Notes: generated by a model not told the origin, from the sequence alone. A stretch of 18,425 nt of DNA from Treponema sp. UBA3819 (GCA_002369025.1 DFDV01000100.1:1-18425); one strand, 5' to 3'. Counted from the stretch's first letter, positions 7,757 through 14,276 are shown. Program-made: numbers and translations.

Positions 7757-7835
7757 ACGCATTGTTTTTGTCGAAAAGACGACATCCAGTAATCTCTTGG
7801 CAAAAAATGCGGTTTAATTGGTTTTATCCCAGAAA

Positions 7836-8690
7836 TTATCTCATCAGAGCGAGAACGTTCTGAGACTGGCTGTTTGCCTGAGCCAACATTGCAGTACCAG
7901 ACTGTGTAAGAATCTGGTTCTTTGTGTATTCAACCATTTCAGAAGCCATATCTGCATCGCGGATGCGGGATTCAGCAGCCTGAAGGTTTTCGGCAGCAAC
8001 TCCTACGCCCTGTGCAGCCGTTTCGAAGCGATTCTGATATGCACCCAAGTCTGCGCGCTGCTTTGACACTGTCATAAGAGCGTTATCGACTGTTGCAATC
8101 GCTGCGTTTGCGGCATCCGGTGTAGCGATGCCAATCTGCTCGTCATTACCCTGTGCACCTTTCAGTCCAAGAGCCTGAGCAGTCATTGTGCCGATATATA
8201 CACGTGCATTCTGGTCAACGTTAGCACCAATCTGGAACTGCATTACGCGTCCAGCAGCAGATTCCTGTGCGAAAGCGCCAGTAAGCATATTCATACCGTT
8301 GAACTGAGCCTGTGAAGCGATGCGATCGACTTCTGAAACAAGCTGAGATACTTCAACCTGAATCTGCATACGGTCTTCGTCAGAATAAATGCCGTTAGCT
8401 GACTGAACTGCGAGTTCGCGGATGCGCTGGAGGATATCCTGAGTTTCCTGCAAATAGCCTTCAGTTGACTGAATGAAAGAAACACCATTCTGAATGTTTC
8501 TGTTAGCCTGATTCAGTCCGCGGATCTGGCTGCGCATCTTTTCAGATACTGCCAATCCAGAAGCGTCGTCGCCAGCTTTGTTGATGCGCTGACCTGAGCT
8601 GAGTTTCTCGATGTTACCCATCAGCTGGCTGTCGCTGACACCCAGTGTGCGGTTAGCATACAAAGAACTCATGTTGTGATTAATAATCAT
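7836..8690 (-). CDS. flaB: Flagellin FlaB (second copy)
   Basis: Core filament subunit of the periplasmic flagellum. The 284 residues cover the whole N-terminal D0/D1 (MIINHNMSSLYANRTLGVSD; KLSSGQRINKAGDDASGLAV) and the C-terminal D1/D0 (ENLQAAESRIRDADMASEMV; TQSGTAMLAQANSQSQNVLA). The surface D2/D3 domains are absent, as in spirochete FlaB. No Cys, no signal peptide. I chose the ATG at 8690 rather than the upstream reading because GGAGG (8699-8703) is 8 nt away and the MIINHN start is the family norm. It is 272 bp downstream of the other flaB and clearly diverged from it in the middle, so the duplication is old. Its leader has an upstream mini-ORF and two GGAGG motifs. Confidence 0.95.
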   Translation of the reverse strand: MIINHNMSSLYANRTLGVSDSQLMGNIEKLSSGQRINKAGDDASGLAVSEKMRSQIRGLNQANRNIQNGVSFIQSTEGYLQETQDILQRIRELAVQSANGIYSDEDRMQIQVEVSQLVSEVDRIASQAQFNGMNMLTGAFAQESAAGRVMQFQIGANVDQNARVYIGTMTAQALGLKGAQGNDEQIGIATPDAANAAIATVDNALMTVSKQRADLGAYQNRFETAAQGVGVAAENLQAAESRIRDADMASEMVEYTKNQILTQSGTAMLAQANSQSQNVLALMR

Positions 8691-8727
8691 AATTGTGCCC
8701 TCCATGATTATAAAAATACAGCTTCAT
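8680..8727 (-). CDS. Possible 15-codon upstream ORF overlapping the flaB start
   Basis: AGGAGG (8734-8739), 6 nt before an ATG at 8727, opens a reading frame encoding MKLYFYNHGGHNYDY and stopping at 8680. It overlaps the first codons of flaB in another frame. The initiation signal is as good as any in the window. The flaB Shine-Dalgarno lies inside this mini-ORF, so its translation would cross or feed flaB initiation. Aromatic and His codons dominate. It may be a coupling leader, or merely a fortuitous ATG beside a CsrA-type site. Confidence 0.35.
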   Translation of the reverse strand: MKLYFYNHGGHNYDY

Positions 8728-8782
8728 GCTGTACCTCCTGTTCTGTGCGGGCTGCCAGCGGTTTTTGCGCCCCCGCGAGCAG
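8698..8782 (-). promoter_or_regulatory. Structured leader of the second flaB with two GGAGG motifs
   Basis: Reading the minus strand: a hairpin at 8752-8782 (CTGC/GCAG outside, GCGG/CCGC inside, with a 2x2 interior loop); then AGGAGG (8734-8739); then a 6-bp hairpin (TACAGC/GCTGTA, 8717-8733) followed by a T-run; then GGAGGG (8698-8703) before flaB. Two GGA sites flanking a hairpin near the start codon resemble CsrA targets. No convincing promoter was found in 8783-8962, so read-through from the first flaB is possible. Confidence 0.4.
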
Positions 8783-8888
8783 TTTTAGCCCCTTACAACA
8801 GGAACCGTTATTCGTTTCAAACCCAAATTGAACGAACAACTGTCTCCGTCGTCACAGAACCATGAATGGCAATTTTCAAAGAACATAT

Positions 8889-8908
8889 GGTGCCGCTAAA
8901 ATGGCACC
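8889..8908 (-). other. Inverted repeat in the flaB-flaB spacer
   Basis: GGTGCC (8903-8908 read on the minus strand) and GGCACC (8889-8894) form a perfect 6-bp stem with an 8-nt loop, 54 nt after the first flaB stop. No T-run follows. It may protect the 3' end of the first flaB mRNA or partially terminate it, which would set the ratio of the two flagellins. Confidence 0.35.
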
Positions 8909-8962
8909 GAAAATGGCGGAAGGGCAGGGTTTTTCCTACACTTCCACCACTATTCTAGCACA

Positions 8963-9823
8963 CTATCTCAGCAATGACAAGACATTTTGTGACTGAGAGT
9001 TCGCCTGAGCGAGCATCGCAGTGCCTGCCTGTGTGAGAACCTGATTCTTGGTGAATTCGACCATCTGTGCGGCCATGTCAGTGTCGCGGATGCGGCTTTC
9101 TGATGCCTGCAGATTTTCTGCGGAAACGTCCAGTCCTTTGACTGCGTATTCCATTCTGTTCTGGTAACCACCAAGGTCGGCGCGCTGTTTGTTGATTTTC
9201 TTGAGGCCTTCGTCAATCATTCCGATGGCTTTGTTTGCTGACTCCGGGTCTCCGATTGTCATGCCTTCTTCATTCTGCATTGAGCGAATTCCGAGAGCCT
9301 GAGCGGTCATAGTGCCGATGAATACCTGCATACGCTGGTCCATGTTAGCGCCGATGTGGAACCACATTGAGCCGGTGACTGAGTTTTCGCCAGTTGTCTG
9401 TGCAAAGCGACCGGTAAGCATGTTCAAGCCGTTGAACTGAGCCTGTGAAGCGATGCGGTCAACTTCTGAAACGAGCTGGCTTACTTCCACCTGAATCTGC
9501 ATGCGGTCTTCGTCGGTATAGATGCCGTTAGAAGCTTGCACTGCGAGTTCGCGAATACGCTGCATGATGTCGGTTGTTTCCTGCAGATAGCCTTCTGTTA
9601 CCTGAATGAAACTGATACCGTCCTGTGCGTTGCGGGATGCTCTGTTCAAACCACGAATCTGTGAGCGCATTTTTTCAGATACAGCAAGACCTGATGCGTC
9701 ATCGCCTGCGCGGTTGATAGACATTCCTGATGAAAGCTTTTCCATGTCTTTTGAAAGACTCATGTTGGTGACTCCGAGCTGACGGCTGGAGTACAGTGCG
9801 GACATGTTGTGATTGATAACCAT
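8963..9823 (-). CDS. flaB: Flagellin FlaB (first, promoter-proximal copy)
   Basis: A 286-residue core flagellin, the typical spirochete FlaB length. The N-terminus MVINHNMSALYSSRQLGVTN, the conserved KLSSGMSINRAGDDASGLAV near residue 29, and VEVSQLVSEVDRIASQAQFN near residue 110 are followed by a short variable stretch. The C-terminal D0 is MAQ-to-LLR with MLAQANSQSQNVLSLLR. Start ATG at 9823: GGAGG (9832-9836) is 8 nt upstream, and the extension to 9862 has no family support. The promoter is sigma-28-like, with a ~160-nt hairpin-rich leader. As first gene of the flaB-flaB-flaG-fliD cluster it should be the most strongly controlled. Confidence 0.95.
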   Translation of the reverse strand: MVINHNMSALYSSRQLGVTNMSLSKDMEKLSSGMSINRAGDDASGLAVSEKMRSQIRGLNRASRNAQDGISFIQVTEGYLQETTDIMQRIRELAVQASNGIYTDEDRMQIQVEVSQLVSEVDRIASQAQFNGLNMLTGRFAQTTGENSVTGSMWFHIGANMDQRMQVFIGTMTAQALGIRSMQNEEGMTIGDPESANKAIGMIDEGLKKINKQRADLGGYQNRMEYAVKGLDVSAENLQASESRIRDTDMAAQMVEFTKNQVLTQAGTAMLAQANSQSQNVLSLLR

Positions 9824-9982
9824 AGTATTTTCCTCCGTGGAACTATGTATGTAACTCGACAAATCCTTTTGTCGAGGGGTGTAAAAGGAAACTTCTGCAT
9901 TACAAGGCTACATCCATTTCCTTTTACGTTGATTAACCTGACGAGCATACTTCAACGAAGTTTCGCTGGTCATGGCTCATCA
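9821..9982 (-). promoter_or_regulatory. Four-hairpin flaB 5' leader with GGA loops (candidate CsrA target)
   Basis: From the predicted start (~9982) the leader reads as four consecutive stem-loops. H1, 9940-9981: GATGAGC/GCTCGTC with one G-U pair and an inner ACTTC/GAAGT. H2, 9881-9927: a perfect 11-bp stem (GTAAAAGGAAA arm) with GGATGT in the 25-nt loop (9910-9915). H3, 9855-9876: a perfect 9-bp stem (CTCGACAAA arm) with loop AGGA. H4, 9821-9847: CATAGT/ACTATG enclosing ACGGAGG, the flaB Shine-Dalgarno and start codon. GGA in a hairpin loop is the CsrA recognition feature. CsrA binding itself is inferred. Confidence 0.65.
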
Positions 9983-9988
9983 CTTATA

Positions 9989-10016
9989 TTGTCGGAGGAA
10001 CTTAACAGAAACTTTA
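9989..10016 (-). promoter_or_regulatory. Sigma-28 (FliA-type) promoter of flaB
   Basis: On the minus strand TAAAGTTT (10009-10016) is identical to the enteric sigma-28 -35 consensus. After 12 bp comes TCCGACAA (9989-9996), 6 of 8 matches to GCCGATAA. The spacer is one base over the usual 11. Its position, upstream of a late flagellar gene with H1 of the leader beginning at the predicted start, fits a class III flagellar promoter. Confidence 0.65.
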
Positions 10017-10017
10017 G

Positions 10018-10051
10018 AAAAAAAATAAAAAAAATTGATTTTTTTTATTTT
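10018..10051 (-). terminator. AT-only palindrome with T-run after rdgB, abutting the flaB promoter
   Basis: A perfect 14-bp inverted repeat made only of A and T (arms 10022-10035 and 10038-10051, 2-nt loop) starts 10 nt after the rdgB stop on the minus strand and ends in a T8 run (10018-10025). It may be an AT-only intrinsic terminator for rdgB. It also lies directly against the sigma-28 -35 element, so it may act as an UP-like A/T element for flaB. Confidence 0.45.
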
Positions 10052-10061
10052 GATGAAGAAC

Positions 10062-10706
10062 TTATTGCAGTTCTCCCTTTTGTCTGAGTTCGTCAATGAT
10101 TGCGGCGATTCCCCGGGCTGCTTTTCCCCTGTGTGAAATGCGGTTCTTCTCTTCGGCGGAGATTTCTGCGGCTGTTTTACCGTATTCGGGGAGGAAGACG
10201 ATGGGGTCGTAGCCGAAGCCGCCTGTACCCGCTGCGTCTTCTATGTGTGCGATGAGTTTTCCGTGAAAGTATTCTTCACAGGAATAAAATTTGAGCGCGT
10301 CAGTGACTAAGACCATGGCACAGGTGTAGTGGCAGCTCCTGTCTGCGCTTCCTGTGGCGTTTACCTGCTCAATCAGCAGACGGTTCTGTTCTTCCTGGGG
10401 AATTTTCCGTCCGTCGTTGTAGCCTTTGGGATGTTTTGCGCCTGCGTAGCGGGAAGTGTAGATGCCCGGGGCTCCGTTAAGACAGTCTACACAGAGACCT
10501 GAATCGTCAGCGATGACCGGTGCATGCACGATATCCCAGAGGGCACGGGCTTTTATGAGGGAATTTTCGACAAATGAGTCTCCCGTTTCGTCCGGGTCAA
10601 AATCATCTATATCTTCATCTGCAGGAATGACAATCTCGTAGTCGGGGAGAATCTCCTGCATTTCTTTCTGTTTGTGTTTGTTTGAGGTTGCTAAATACAG
10701 TTTCAT
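10062..10706 (-). CDS. rdgB: Non-canonical purine NTP pyrophosphatase (RdgB/HAM1 family)
   Basis: Hydrolyses ITP, dITP and XTP to monophosphates, keeping deaminated purines out of nucleic acids. The 214 residues start MKLYLATSNKHKQKE, the family's (L/V)ATxNxxKxxE opening. Also present: SFVENSLIKARA (44-55), DDSGLCVDCLNGAPG (67-81), GGFGYDPIVF and the C-terminal SHRGKA. The ATG at 10706 is chosen over a TTG at 10724 because homologues begin here; GGAG lies 12 nt upstream, a little far. It is 33 nt after the sigma-like gene with no visible promoter or terminator between, so it probably shares that gene's sigma-54 transcript. Confidence 0.95.
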   Translation of the reverse strand: MKLYLATSNKHKQKEMQEILPDYEIVIPADEDIDDFDPDETGDSFVENSLIKARALWDIVHAPVIADDSGLCVDCLNGAPGIYTSRYAGAKHPKGYNDGRKIPQEEQNRLLIEQVNATGSADRSCHYTCAMVLVTDALKFYSCEEYFHGKLIAHIEDAAGTGGFGYDPIVFLPEYGKTAAEISAEEKNRISHRGKAARGIAAIIDELRQKGELQ

Positions 10707-10739
10707 GCCGTCATCATACTCCAAAAAGTGCTTTTTCGT

Positions 10740-11657
10740 CTATTGCTCTGTCTTTTCGTCAATTGTCTCTACTTCATTTTTGTTTTCGTCCTGGGACTGC
10801 CGGTAAATGTTGGGCCGGCGTTTTCTGAGATGTTCTATATAAAAACAGACCTGCCTTGCTTTCATCCCCAGTTCCTTTGCAATTTCTGCATTGGAAGGGG
10901 CAAGCACAAAGCGGTGACTCAGCATTCTGTTCTGCCTGACCCATCGTTCCGTCTGCAGCCGGTACTTTTTTTCTACGTTTTCAAAAGAAGATGTGCCTTT
11001 GCGCAGTTTGTTTAATTCGATGCAGTATTTACGGTGATAGTAAAAGGCATTGTCCCTCCTGCGGATGGCTTCGTCCCGGCGGGAAAGTTTGTGCTCGCTT
11101 TTTTCCTTCATTTTTTCGATTTTCTCAAAGATTTTTTCCTTTCTGATGCCGGTGAATCTGCTTACTGACTCAATCAGTTGTTCGTCAATGTCATAGCAGG
11201 ATTTGAGGGCAAGGATAAGGGCGGCTTTTTCCGCAATCTGACGTTCTTTTCTCTTCCAGCCGTCCCGAATGTTTATTTCAGGTTCGGCACAGAGGGTGTC
11301 TTCAATATTGTCGTATTCATATTGAGCGGCTTCGTACATTTCGCAATAGTGTTTATGTGTAGTGGTTTCATGAATTTTGTGATTCTTTTCAAGGCGGAAC
11401 CAGGATTTGTAGGTGTTTTTGACCAGTCCCCATACGTATGTCCTGAAGCGGGTTTTTTGTGCATCGTAATCGTCAAAGATGCCTTCCAGCCGTTGTCTGA
11501 GGTAGATAAGATATTCACTTTTTTTGTCACCCTTCAGGGGAAGACCATACTTTCCCGGATACAGATACATGTCTTCCCAAATGAGGTTTGCAGCCTCCTT
11601 CCGTGTCATTTTTCCCTCTGAAACGAGCAGGGGAATTGTTTCGATGTTTGTATGCAT
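10740..11657 (-). CDS. Putative sigma-70-like / HTH regulatory protein
   Basis: The 305-residue protein has no strong named match for me. Residues 66-88 (AQKTRFRTYVWGLVKNTYKS then WFR) resemble the F-x-x-Y-L...R-N-x-x-x-x-x-R stretch of sigma-70 region 2. Residues 252-281 (APSNAEIAKELGMKARQVCF, then YIEHLRKRR) form a helix-turn-helix like sigma-70 region 4. The middle (180-245) is basic and coiled-coil-like. It could be a divergent sigma factor or an unrelated DNA-binding protein. The ATG at 11657 has GGAGG (11663-11667) 5 nt upstream; the longer TTG-started reading to 11762 would cross the promoter. A near-perfect sigma-54 promoter lies directly upstream. Confidence 0.7.
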   Translation of the reverse strand: MHTNIETIPLLVSEGKMTRKEAANLIWEDMYLYPGKYGLPLKGDKKSEYLIYLRQRLEGIFDDYDAQKTRFRTYVWGLVKNTYKSWFRLEKNHKIHETTTHKHYCEMYEAAQYEYDNIEDTLCAEPEINIRDGWKRKERQIAEKAALILALKSCYDIDEQLIESVSRFTGIRKEKIFEKIEKMKEKSEHKLSRRDEAIRRRDNAFYYHRKYCIELNKLRKGTSSFENVEKKYRLQTERWVRQNRMLSHRFVLAPSNAEIAKELGMKARQVCFYIEHLRKRRPNIYRQSQDENKNEVETIDEKTEQ

Positions 11658-11678
11658 ATAAGCCTCCAGAAAGCCCTT

Positions 11679-11696
11679 ATGCAAGAAGCGTGCCAA
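11679..11696 (-). promoter_or_regulatory. Sigma-54 (RpoN) -24/-12 promoter
   Basis: On the minus strand TTGGCACG (11689-11696), CTTC (4-nt spacer) and TTGCAT (11679-11684) match the sigma-54 consensus YTGGCACG-N4-TTGCW, with the strict GG-to-GC spacing. Start is predicted near 11669, about 12 nt before the ATG at 11657, with GGAGG inside this short leader. Treponemes are known to encode RpoN. Confidence 0.8.
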
Positions 11697-11733
11697 TTTT
11701 TTTAGGGTAAAAAACAGGGCTTTTTCGCCTTTT

Positions 11734-11793
11734 TTGACAGGCTTTCTGGCAGTTTCAAACAAAATCTTGCAAAATCCTGCAATGACCTGTCAA
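11734..11793. promoter_or_regulatory. Candidate activator half-sites upstream of the sigma-54 promoter
   Basis: TTGACAGG (11734-11741) and its exact reverse complement CCTGTCAA (11786-11793) are 52 bp apart centre to centre, close to five helical turns. The left copy is also part of a 17-bp imperfect palindrome, TGACAG-N5-CTGGCA (11735-11751), centred ~74 bp upstream of the predicted sigma-54 start. This is the usual zone for enhancer-binding-protein sites. No activator gene is present in the window. Confidence 0.35.
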
Positions 11794-12000
11794 TTTCTGG
11801 CAAAATCTTGCAGAAACTGACAAAAGTCCTGCTGAATCTGGCAAAAAATCATAAAATCTGGCGGAAAAAGCTTACTTTTCTGGCATTTTCTTGCAAAATC
11901 AAACATTTTCTGGCAAAAATCATGCGAAATTGTGCAGAATCCTGCGGAATCATTCAAAAATCAATCACTTTCTGTAAAAATCATGCAAAATCTTGTGAAC
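11745..12000 (+). repeat. Array of ~25 degenerate ~10-bp units in helical phase
   Basis: Units of the form TCTTGCAAAA / TCTGGCAAAA / TCCTGCNNAA recur every 10-11 bp. The TC step (or its variant) falls at 11745, 11755, 11765, 11775, 11785, 11796, 11806, 11816, 11827, 11837, 11849, 11857, 11869, 11879, 11889, 11899, 11909, 11920, 11930, 11940, 11950, 11960, 11971, 11981 and 11991; the mean step is about 10.25 bp. A-tracts (or T-tracts at 11876, 11886, 11906) share the phase, which predicts intrinsic bending. The step is not a multiple of 3, so it is not a protein repeat. The rest of this 486-bp gene-free stretch is an A/T-rich segment at 11697-11733 and a GC-richer segment at 12001-12108 with a G7 run and no gene I can support. 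Confidence 0.8.
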
Positions 12001-12108
12001 GTTTTTCTCTGGATGCTTGTGGCGTTGTTATGGGGGGGCATGGCATGCTTTTGTCATGTATCTGGTCTGGTTGGTGCAAAAGAGCGGCTTCATATCGGGG
12101 CGGGCTCA

Positions 12109-12137
12109 TTGTAAAGAAAGGTCAATTTTGCTATACT
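12109..12137 (+). promoter_or_regulatory. Sigma-70-like promoter of lysC
   Basis: TTGTAA (12109-12114), a 17-bp spacer, then TATACT (12132-12137). The -10 ends 6 nt before the lysC ATG at 12144, so the predicted first transcribed base is the A of the ATG. No Shine-Dalgarno precedes the ATG, consistent with a leaderless mRNA. Confidence 0.6.
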
Positions 12138-12143
12138 GAATCT

Positions 12144-13466
12144 ATGATAGTTATGAAATTCGGTGGCTCATCTGTCGCCAATGCGGAAAGAATCCGCCAT
12201 GTTGCTTCCATAATTCAGGCATATAAGGAAGATCGTCCTGTAGTCGTTTTGAGTGCAATGGGCGATACTACTGACCATCTTCTTGATGCAGCAGATATGG
12301 CTGTAAAGGGAACTGTTGATATTGCAAAAGTTGAAAAACTGCATTTAGATACGGCAAAGGAACTGGATGTTGATGTTCCCGCAATAAAGGAACTCCTTGA
12401 AGAACTTAAATTCCTTCTTACGGGTATTTCCATGCTGCATGAGCTTACAAAAAGAACGAGGGACTATCTTGTTTCTTTTGGCGAAAGAATGAGCGTGCGC
12501 ATGATGACCGCCTATCTGCAGAAGCAGGGAACAGGGGCAAAATTCTATGATGCATGGGACATCGGTATGGTGTCTGATTCAAACTATATGTCCGCCGAAC
12601 TGCTTGACGAAGTATGGGATAATATTCCCCGTGCACTGGGCGACTACAAAGACGGCAAACAGAAAGAGATTCCCATTGTAACGGGCTTTATTGCAAAAGA
12701 TAAGAACGGCATTATCACAACACTTGGACGTGGCGGTTCAGATTTGTCTGCTACGATGATCGGTGCGGCGATGAAGGCTGACGAAATCCAGACCTGGAAA
12801 GATGTTGACGGAATTCTTACCACAGATCCCCGCATTGTAAAGGAAGCCCACACGGTTCCCGAAGTTACTTACGAAGAAGCTCAGGAACTTGCAATGTTTG
12901 GCGCTCAGGTTCTGCATCCCCGTTCAATGATTCCCTGCCGCAAGTCAGGTACCCCTGTCCGCGTAAAGAATTCATACAATATAAAGAGTGCAGGTTCCGT
13001 TATTGTTGAAAAACACTCCGGTGAAACTCCCCGTGTTACGGCAATTACCAGCGTAAAAAATGTTACGCTTATTGACATTCAGTCAAGCCGTATGCTGGGA
13101 GCGGCAGGCTTCCTTGCCCATATTTTCAATCAGTTCCTCAAATGGAATATTTCAATTGATGTGATTGCAACATCTGAAGTTTCAGTTTCCCTTACGGTTA
13201 GCTCAAAGTATGATCTTTCCGGTCTGCTTGAAGATCTTGAAAGGGTTGCAGAAGTCAAGGCTACAAGCGGAAAGGCAATCGTCACACTCATCTGTGATGC
13301 AAGCCATTCAAGTTCCATTCTGGAAGATGCCTTTACTGCCCTCAATAAGGAAAATATCAACGTTCAGATGATTTCTCAGGGTGCAAGCAAGGTAAATATT
13401 TCAATGCTTGTAGAAGAAAATCAGGTAAATGCTGTCGTGCAGATTCTGCACAAGGCTTTGTTTTAG
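12144..13466 (+). CDS. lysC: Aspartate kinase
   Basis: Phosphorylates aspartate, the first step to lysine/DAP, threonine and methionine. The 440-residue single-domain enzyme has KFGGSSV (5-11), the SFGERMSVRMM segment (111-121), GRGGSDLSATM (195-205) and WKDVDGILTTDPR (218-230), then two C-terminal ACT repeats (~300-370 and ~378-440) typical of allosteric control. The frame stays open upstream to 11808, but that extension (112 codons) is the repeat array and unlike any aspartokinase. I therefore start at ATG 12144; ATG 12153 is the alternative. dapB follows after 29 nt, making this the head of a lysine/DAP operon. Confidence 0.95.
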   Translation: MIVMKFGGSSVANAERIRHVASIIQAYKEDRPVVVLSAMGDTTDHLLDAADMAVKGTVDIAKVEKLHLDTAKELDVDVPAIKELLEELKFLLTGISMLHELTKRTRDYLVSFGERMSVRMMTAYLQKQGTGAKFYDAWDIGMVSDSNYMSAELLDEVWDNIPRALGDYKDGKQKEIPIVTGFIAKDKNGIITTLGRGGSDLSATMIGAAMKADEIQTWKDVDGILTTDPRIVKEAHTVPEVTYEEAQELAMFGAQVLHPRSMIPCRKSGTPVRVKNSYNIKSAGSVIVEKHSGETPRVTAITSVKNVTLIDIQSSRMLGAAGFLAHIFNQFLKWNISIDVIATSEVSVSLTVSSKYDLSGLLEDLERVAEVKATSGKAIVTLICDASHSSSILEDAFTALNKENINVQMISQGASKVNISMLVEENQVNAVVQILHKALF

Positions 13467-13495
13467 CCGGCAGACAAAGGATTTAGGAGTAAGGA

Positions 13496-14275
13496 ATGAA
13501 GATTGCACTTGTTGGATACGGAAAAATGGGCCACATGATTGAGGCCTGTGCAAAAGCCATGGGACATGAAGTTGTTGCAACAATTGATGTGGCGGCAAAA
13601 GACGCTACAAATCTTGTTCCCGCAGGAGACGGAAATGCTCTTGCTCAGGCTGTAAAAAAAAGCGGGGCAGAGGGGGTTATTGAATTTTCACATCCTTCTG
13701 CCGTCATTGGAAATCTGCATGCCCTTATTCCTTTAGGAATTCCTGTGGTCTGCGGAACAACCGGCTGGGCAAAATCTGAAGATGAAATTGCAAAACTTTG
13801 TGCTTCATCAAAGGGAACCTGCATGCGTTCTTCAAATTTCTCAATCGGCGTAAATATGTTCTATAAAATTGTGGAAGAAGCGGCAAAGATAATGGCAGAG
13901 TATTCTGAATATGATGTTGCCGTTTGGGAAGCCCATCACAATCAGAAGGCAGATTCCCCCAGTGGAACCGCCCTTGAAGTTGCCCGCCGCGTCATGCTGG
14001 GAAACAAGACAAAAACAGAGATGGTTTTTGATGCCTTCCATGAGCGTCCAAAGGCAAATGAACTGCATGTTTCTTCAACCCGTGTAGGATTTGTGCCGGG
14101 AACTCATACTGTTTTCTTTGATTCTCCTGCAGATGAGATTGAACTTACCCACAGGGCACGCAGCCGTGAAGGTTTTGCCCGGGGAAGTGTTGTGGCTTTG
14201 GAAAAACTGGCTGCAAAGTTGTCCTGTGGTGAGCTTACTGAGGGAAAACTTTATGGCATGGGAGATTTGTTCTAA
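13496..14275 (+). CDS. dapB: 4-hydroxy-tetrahydrodipicolinate reductase
   Basis: NAD(P)H-dependent reduction in the diaminopimelate/lysine pathway. The 259 residues show the nucleotide-binding GYGKMG (7-12), CGTTGW (86-91), and the signature EAHHNQKADSPSGTA (145-159). H147 and K151 correspond to the catalytic His159/Lys163 of the E. coli enzyme. The C-terminus ends GMGDLF. ATG 13496 has AGGAG upstream (TTAGGAGTAAGGA). It lies 29 nt after lysC and 1 nt before the next gene, so co-transcription is nearly certain. Length is typical of the short DapB class. Confidence 0.96.
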   Translation: MKIALVGYGKMGHMIEACAKAMGHEVVATIDVAAKDATNLVPAGDGNALAQAVKKSGAEGVIEFSHPSAVIGNLHALIPLGIPVVCGTTGWAKSEDEIAKLCASSKGTCMRSSNFSIGVNMFYKIVEEAAKIMAEYSEYDVAVWEAHHNQKADSPSGTALEVARRVMLGNKTKTEMVFDAFHERPKANELHVSSTRVGFVPGTHTVFFDSPADEIELTHRARSREGFARGSVVALEKLAAKLSCGELTEGKLYGMGDLF

Positions 14276-14276
14276 A

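Noticed and set aside
7706..7762. 19-codon N-terminal extension of FlaG
   Set aside because: AGGAGGAG lies directly before the internal ATG at 7705, and the extension overlaps a stable leader hairpin.
8889..8908. GGTGCC/GGCACC hairpin as a full intrinsic terminator
   Set aside because: The stem is only 6 bp and no T-run follows. It was kept only as an inverted repeat.
9824..9862. 13-codon N-terminal extension of the first FlaB
   Set aside because: Flagellins start at M-V/I-I-N-H-N; the internal ATG has GGAGG at 8 nt.
11658..11762. TTG-started extension of the sigma-like protein
   Set aside because: It would cross the sigma-54 promoter; the ATG at 11657 has a clear GGAGG.
11745..12000. CRISPR array
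   Set aside because: Units are ~10 bp and contiguous, with no unique spacers and no cas genes nearby.
11983..12114. Possible 43-residue membrane peptide (MQNLVNVFLWMLVALLWGG...)
   Set aside because: Hydrophobic and open, but it has no Shine-Dalgarno, starts inside the repeat array and includes a G7 run. There is too little to call it a gene.
11808..12143. In-frame 112-codon N-terminal extension of lysC
   Set aside because: It is the decamer array read as protein, has no family support and no Shine-Dalgarno, and lies upstream of a good promoter at 12109-12137.
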